A stretch of 11,226 nucleotides of DNA, from the NCBI GenBank assembly GCA_009843725.1, contig VYCX01000385.1, forward strand, positions 1 through 11,226, written 5' to 3'. The number at the start of each line of letters is the position of its first letter. Position 1 is the stretch's first letter. Below the pieces are notes generated by a model. The model made no database searches. It was not told the origin of the DNA and was given only the letters and a program-made list of their open reading frames with translations. The position numbers and the translations under genes are program-made. Positions 7,714 to 11,226 of this stretch are shown here, piece after piece. The DNA is from Boseongicola sp. SB0675_bin_26 (GTDB taxonomy: Bacteria; Pseudomonadota; Alphaproteobacteria; Rhodobacterales; Rhodobacteraceae).

Positions 7714-9239
7714 CCTGCACCGCCCCCAGGCATCGGATCGCCGTTGCCGGCTTCCAGCACGAAACCAACAGTTTCGGCTTCGGAACGGCAGACATGCCGG
7801 AATTCGAAATGGCGGATTCATGGCCCGCCCTCGTTGAAGGCGATGCCGTGCGCGACGGAACGCTCGGCCTGAACCTGCCGATCGCGGGATTCATCAGAGC
7901 GGCGGAGGCGTCCGCACGGATCGAGCTCCATCCCGTCCTTTGGTGCGCCGCCGAGCCATCCGGCCCTGTCACCGACCACGCGTTCGAGACGATCACGGCG
8001 CGCATCCTTGACGGCATCGGCAAGGCCGCGCCTCTGGACGGCCTGTATCTTGACCTCCACGGCGCGATGATCACCGCAAGCCACGATGACGGCGAAGGCG
8101 AGCTGCTTCGCCGCATCCGTGCGCAGCTTGGTCCCGACCTGCCGATCGCTGTCAGCCTTGACATGCATGCGAACGTCACGAACGACATGGTCCGGCACGC
8201 CAGTTCGATCAGCATCTATCGCACCTACCCACACCTGGACATGGGCCAGACTGGCGTCCGCGCCTTGTCCCGCCTGCTGCGCCTGCTCCAAGGCGAGCGG
8301 CCTGCGACAGCGTTTCGGCAATTGCCTTACATCATCCCCATGCATGCCCAGCATACAGGTTCCGACCCCATGCGCGGGCTCTACAGGCTTGCAACCGAGA
8401 TGTCGGTTGGAGACAGGCATGTGGAACTCGCCGTCGGGTTCACTGGTGGCGACATCGCCGATTCCGGCCCCTCGCTGCTTGCCAGCGCCGTCGATCAGGC
8501 GAAGGCGGATGCGGCGGCCGACGCTCTTCTCGACGCGACGCTCGCTGCCGAAACGGACTTTGACTGTTCGCTCCGCACGCCCGAGGAAGCCGTGGACGCC
8601 GCGCTGGCATTTCCTCCCGGCAGGCCCGTCACGATTGCCGACGTGCAGGACAACCCCGGTGGCGGCACGTCATCGGACACGACCGGCCTCCTCAAGGCGC
8701 TCGTGAAGGCCCGGGGGAAACAGGTCATCGTCGGCGTCATCCACGATCCCGCGACGGCGGCCGAGGCGCACAGGCTCGGCATCGGACGCGAGTTCCGGGC
8801 CGGCCTTGGCGGCAAGTCGGGCATCATGGGCGACACGCCCCTTGACGCACGCTTCCGCGTCGAGGCCCTGAGCAACGGAGAAGTCGCCTACCGAGGCGAA
8901 ATGTATGGCGGCGGCACGGCCCGGATGGGTCCCACGGCGGTGCTTCGCCCGCTCGGGACTGACGCCGACATCCGCATCGTGACCTCGAGCGTCCGCAACC
9001 AGTGTCTCGACCGGGCCTATTTCTCCCATGTCGGCCTCGTTCCCGAGAAGGCGGACATCATTGCGGTCAAGAGCACCGTGCACTACCGAGCCGAATTCGA
9101 GCCGATCAGCCAGGGCGTGATCTCCTGCGGCGCGCCGGGCGCGCTTCCGTGCGACATCGGCCTGATTCCCTATCGAAATCTGCGCCCGGGCGTTCGCCTC
9201 GGGCCGTGTGGGCCCGCTCACGGCGTGCCGCGAAAATAA
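7710..9239 (+). CDS. M81 family metallopeptidase (MlrC-type)
   Basis: M81 (MlrC, microcystinase C) proteins are cytoplasmic metal-dependent hydrolases; the founding enzyme degrades linear microcystin peptides, and most members have unknown substrates. With the TTG start the product has 509 residues, the normal length, and the conserved N-terminus RIAVAGFQHETNSFGFG begins at residue 9. Candidate metal or catalytic motifs, by family conservation, are HETN (17-20, Glu18), DLHGAM (115-120), DMHAN (151-155), TYPHLDMGQTG (172-182), DVQDNPGGGTSSDTT (311-325) and VIHDP (343-347). The N-terminal DUF1485-like part runs to about residue 290 and the MlrC C-terminal part follows, with VHYRAEFEP (457-465) near the end. 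It sits last in the seven-gene overlap chain and directly before a peptide-type ABC transporter, so it probably cleaves an amide bond in the imported compound (inference). The start codon is the least certain point; the ATG at 7659 is the alternative. Confidence 0.92.
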   Translation: MTCTAPRHRIAVAGFQHETNSFGFGTADMPEFEMADSWPALVEGDAVRDGTLGLNLPIAGFIRAAEASARIELHPVLWCAAEPSGPVTDHAFETITARILDGIGKAAPLDGLYLDLHGAMITASHDDGEGELLRRIRAQLGPDLPIAVSLDMHANVTNDMVRHASSISIYRTYPHLDMGQTGVRALSRLLRLLQGERPATAFRQLPYIIPMHAQHTGSDPMRGLYRLATEMSVGDRHVELAVGFTGGDIADSGPSLLASAVDQAKADAAADALLDATLAAETDFDCSLRTPEEAVDAALAFPPGRPVTIADVQDNPGGGTSSDTTGLLKALVKARGKQVIVGVIHDPATAAEAHRLGIGREFRAGLGGKSGIMGDTPLDARFRVEALSNGEVAYRGEMYGGGTARMGPTAVLRPLGTDADIRIVTSSVRNQCLDRAYFSHVGLVPEKADIIAVKSTVHYRAEFEPISQGVISCGAPGALPCDIGLIPYRNLRPGVRLGPCGPAHGVPRK

Positions 9240-9287
9240 CGGTTGAATCATCGGGATTTGCGGTCAGTATTGCCTTTGATGAAGAAT

Positions 9288-9303
9288 CCGGACCACCGGA
9301 CCA
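9288..9303 (+). repeat. Perfect 8-bp tandem direct repeat in the leader
   Basis: CCGGACCA occurs twice back to back (9288-9295 and 9296-9303), 10 bases before the ribosome site of the binding-protein gene. It could be a regulator site or chance in G+C-rich DNA; the sequence alone does not decide. Confidence 0.5.
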
Positions 9304-9313
9304 AAGCAAATGT

Positions 9314-9319
9314 GGAGGA
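9314..9319 (+). promoter_or_regulatory. Strong ribosome binding site of the solute-binding protein gene
   Basis: GGAGGA lies 5 bases before the ATG at 9325 and is the best Shine-Dalgarno in the window. It overlaps the region that would be coding if the upstream in-frame ATG at 9310 were used, so 9325 is the preferred start. A strong site fits the high expression expected for a periplasmic binding protein. Confidence 0.8.
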
Positions 9320-9324
9320 ACACA

Positions 9325-10896
9325 ATGTCATCAATTACGGGATCACCCGCGTCGGCAGGCGTCAGCCGCCGCAGCGTCCTCAAGGGCGCAACGGCGCTTG
9401 GCACTGCCGCGCTCGTCACGCCCTGGGGCACGCCGCTCAGGGCGCAGCCCAAGCGCGGCGGCACGCTGCGCGTCGGCATGGCCCATGGCTCGACGACCGA
9501 CGCGATGGATCCAGGCAGCTGGGAAGCCGACTTCATGATCTTCCAGGCGCACACCCGGAACAACTACCTGACCGAAATCGCCACGGACGGCTCCCTCGTT
9601 CCCGAACTGGCCGAAAGCTGGGAAGCCTCGCCGGATGCAAAGGTCTGGACATTCAATATCCGCGAAGGCGTCGACTATCATTCCGGGCACAGGCTCGTCG
9701 CGGAGGACGTGATCGCGTCGATCGACCATCACCGCGGAGAGGACTCCACCTCTGCCGCAAAGCCGATCGTCGAGGACATCGTGGACATGAAGGCCGACGG
9801 CATGAACGTGATCATCACGCTTGCCAACGGCAATGCCGACTTCCCGTTCGTCCTGTCCGACTATCACCTTCCGATCCTTCCGGCGAAGGATGGCAAGATC
9901 GATCCCGAGACCCGTGACGGCTGCGGACCGTTCCGGATCGTCGACCTCGAATTCGGCGTCGGCGCGCTTTACGAGCGCCACGAAGGGTACTGGAAGAGCG
10001 GCCTGCCCTACATCGATGCCATCGAGCAGATCGTCATCCATGACGACGCCGCACGCCAGAACGCCCTGATCTCGGGCGAGGTCAACTACATCGACACGGT
10101 GGACCTCAATACCGTGTCGCTGCTTGGACGGGCCGCGGGCATCGAGATCCTTTCGGTGACGGGCACGCAGCACTACGGGCTCCCGATGGACACCCGCGCG
10201 GCGCCCTTCGACGACGTGAACGTGAGGCTGGCGCTGAAATACGCGATCAATCGCCAGCAGCTCGTGGACACGATCCTGAACGGCTACGGCTCGCTCGGCA
10301 ACGACCATCCGATCGGCCCGGGCGCGCGCTTCTTCAACACCGACCTGCCCCAGAAGGAACTCGACCCGGACAAGTCGAAGTTCCACCTCAAGCAGGCTGG
10401 CCTCGACAGCCTCAGCGTCGACATCCACCTCGCCGACGCGGCGTTCGCGGGCGCGATCGACGCAGGCGTCCTGTTCTCGGAATCGGCAGCTTCGGCCGGC
10501 ATCAGCCTCAATGTCGTGCGCGAGCCGAACGACGGCTACTGGAGCAACGTCTGGATGCAGAAGCCCTTTGTCGGCACGTATTGGGGCGGCCGCCCCACGG
10601 AGGACTGGATGTTCGCCACGGCCTATGCCGAGGGCGTTCCCTGGAACGAGACCTACTGGAGCCACGACCGCTTCAACGAACTGCTCGTCTCGGCACGCTC
10701 CGAACTCGACGAGAACCTGCGTCGCGAGATGTATTTCGAGATGCAGCAGCTTGTTTCGGACGAAGGCGGAATCATCATTCCGATGTTCGCCGCCTACGTC
10801 GGCGCCTACAGCGACACCCTGGTCAAGCCGGATCAGGTCGCGTCGAACTGGCGCAACGACGGCCATCGGATCGGCGAGCGCTGGTGGTTCGCCTGA
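9325..10896 (+). CDS. ABC transporter solute-binding protein, family 5 (Dpp/Opp type), Tat-exported
   Basis: This 523-residue periplasmic receptor belongs to a peptide/nickel/opine-type ABC importer and captures the substrate for the inner-membrane permeases. The N-terminus has a twin-arginine signal, SRRSVLKG (14-21), followed by a hydrophobic Ala/Leu stretch (22-32). Cleavage is expected near LRAQ (38-41), so folded export by Tat is likely. The mature part begins RGGTLRVGM. Family 5 hallmarks follow: LVPELAESWEASPD (91-104), WTFNIREGVDYHSG (108-121), DVIASI (128-133), the NVRLALKYAINRQQLV segment around residues 295-310, and YWGGRPTEDWMF in the last quarter. No lipobox cysteine is present, so it is not a lipoprotein. 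Family 5 ligands range from di- and oligopeptides to opines, glutathione and small amines. The upstream amide-hydrolase operon suggests a peptide-like or cyclic amide ligand (inference). The start at 9325 is fixed by the GGAGGA ribosome site. Confidence 0.95.
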   Translation: MSSITGSPASAGVSRRSVLKGATALGTAALVTPWGTPLRAQPKRGGTLRVGMAHGSTTDAMDPGSWEADFMIFQAHTRNNYLTEIATDGSLVPELAESWEASPDAKVWTFNIREGVDYHSGHRLVAEDVIASIDHHRGEDSTSAAKPIVEDIVDMKADGMNVIITLANGNADFPFVLSDYHLPILPAKDGKIDPETRDGCGPFRIVDLEFGVGALYERHEGYWKSGLPYIDAIEQIVIHDDAARQNALISGEVNYIDTVDLNTVSLLGRAAGIEILSVTGTQHYGLPMDTRAAPFDDVNVRLALKYAINRQQLVDTILNGYGSLGNDHPIGPGARFFNTDLPQKELDPDKSKFHLKQAGLDSLSVDIHLADAAFAGAIDAGVLFSESAASAGISLNVVREPNDGYWSNVWMQKPFVGTYWGGRPTEDWMFATAYAEGVPWNETYWSHDRFNELLVSARSELDENLRREMYFEMQQLVSDEGGIIIPMFAAYVGAYSDTLVKPDQVASNWRNDGHRIGERWWFA

Positions 10897-10908
10897 TCTG
10901 ACCCGCAT

Positions 10909-10948
10909 TGCCCCCGGCCGGTCCCGACGACCGCGTCGGGGGCATTTT
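10909..10948 (+). terminator. Hairpin with short T run between binding-protein and permease genes
   Basis: The arm 10909-10918 (TGCCCCCGGC) pairs with 10935-10944 (10 bp including one G-T pair). After a one-base bulge at 10934, 10919-10923 pairs with 10929-10933 around a 5-base loop. TTTT follows at 10945-10948. The stem begins 12 bases after the binding-protein stop. It looks like a leaky intrinsic terminator or a 3'-stabilising stem that raises binding-protein mRNA over the permease message. The T run is short, so full termination is doubtful. Confidence 0.65.
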
Positions 10949-10993
10949 CCTGCAGCGGCCAAGAGCTGACCGATGTGACAGCAAGGGAATTCG

Positions 10994-11226
10994 ATGTCTC
11001 ACATTGCCAACATGATCCTGAAGCGCATTGCGCTCGGCATCCTGACGCTCTTCGTCGTGTCGCTCATCATCTTCCTGGCCACCGAACTCCTGCCCGGAAA
11101 CTTCGCCCAGGAAATCCTGGGCCAGTCGGCAACCCCTGAAACCGTGGCGGCGCTCAGGCGACAGCTTGGCCTGGACCAGCCGATGCACGTGCGATACGCA
11201 GGCTGGCTCATGGATGTCCTCCGGGG
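10994..11226 (+). CDS. ABC transporter permease, DppB/OppB type (3' end outside the window)
   Basis: The frame is open from ATG 10994 to the window edge, giving 77 complete codons. The ATG is 4 bases after AAGGGAA (10983-10989), a good ribosome site. The N-terminus reads MSHIANMILKRIALGILTLF, then a hydrophobic run to about residue 28 (first membrane helix), then TELLPGNFAQEILGQ and a cytoplasm-to-periplasm segment with ETVAALRRQLGLDQP (about 46-60). This order (short basic N-terminus, one helix, LPG motif, LRxxLGLD) is typical of DppB/OppB/GsiC-type permeases, which reach about 310-330 residues. It should form the inner-membrane channel with a DppC-type partner encoded downstream. It is partial, and nothing after the periplasmic segment can be judged. 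Confidence 0.92.
   Translation, partial: MSHIANMILKRIALGILTLFVVSLIIFLATELLPGNFAQEILGQSATPETVAALRRQLGLDQPMHVRYAGWLMDVLR

Larger units (their letters stand above)
9240..9324 (+). promoter_or_regulatory. Leader region of the solute-binding protein gene, possible weak promoter
   Basis: This 85-base gap is less G+C-rich than its surroundings and is the first non-coding stretch after seven overlapping genes. TTGAAT (9243-9248) followed after 17 bases by AGTATT (9266-9271) could be a sigma-70 -35/-10 pair, but the -10 is poor (3 of 6 consensus bases). No terminator hairpin with a T run is seen between the M81 gene and here, so read-through from the upstream operon remains possible. The leader also holds a tandem repeat and a strong ribosome site, listed separately. 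Confidence 0.25.

Noticed and set aside
9203..9224. Inverted repeat GCCGTG...CACGGC near the 3' end of the M81 gene as a terminator
   Set aside because: Only 6 bp with a 10-base loop, inside coding sequence, and no T run follows.
9310..9327. ATG at 9310 as the start of the binding-protein gene
   Set aside because: It would place the GGAGGA ribosome site inside the coding region. ATG 9325 has ideal spacing and directly yields a normal Tat signal.
9343..10962. Long reverse-strand open frame opposite the binding-protein gene
   Set aside because: No family motifs and unusual composition, while the forward frame encodes a complete Tat-exported binding protein. It is a shadow of codon bias.

Overview
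The window is GC-rich (about two thirds G+C by eye, not counted) and almost fully coding on the + strand. It looks like part of a catabolic and uptake locus from a Gram-negative proteobacterium, most likely an alphaproteobacterium. That assignment is inference: it rests on base composition, tight operon packing, a twin-arginine signal on the binding protein and the gene families present. No rRNA, tRNA, CRISPR, insertion sequence or phage gene was seen.

Positions 1-7713 plus the next gene to 9239 form one compact run of seven genes. In order they are: hyuA (5' end cut off by the window edge), hyuB, a HisC-type PLP aminotransferase, an Asp/Glu racemase-superfamily protein of the maleate isomerase/arylmalonate decarboxylase type, an MmgE/PrpD protein, a D-isomer-specific 2-hydroxyacid dehydrogenase, and an M81 (MlrC-type) metallopeptidase. 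Each of the six junctions is a 4-base stop/start overlap: five ATGA, and one TTGA if the M81 gene starts at the TTG at 7710. This implies one polycistronic, translationally coupled unit.

An 85-base intergenic leader follows, with a perfect 8-bp tandem repeat and a strong Shine-Dalgarno. It precedes a Tat-exported family 5 (Dpp/Opp-type) solute-binding protein (9325-10896). A G+C-rich hairpin with a short T run then separates this gene from the first permease of the same ABC transporter, which the right edge cuts off at 11226.

How the genes may work together (inference): the transporter brings in a peptide-like or cyclic-amide compound. HyuAB (ATP-dependent lactam or hydantoin ring opening) and the M81 enzyme cleave amide bonds. 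The aminotransferase converts a released amino acid to a 2-oxo acid and the dehydrogenase interconverts 2-oxo acid and D-2-hydroxy acid. The MmgE/PrpD and maleate-isomerase-type proteins would act on a (hydroxy)dicarboxylate or its cis-alkene. The families are clear, but the substrate is not, and this combination is the most interesting aspect of the window. No transcriptional regulator, N-carbamoyl-amino-acid hydrolase or ABC ATPase lies inside it; these may flank it.
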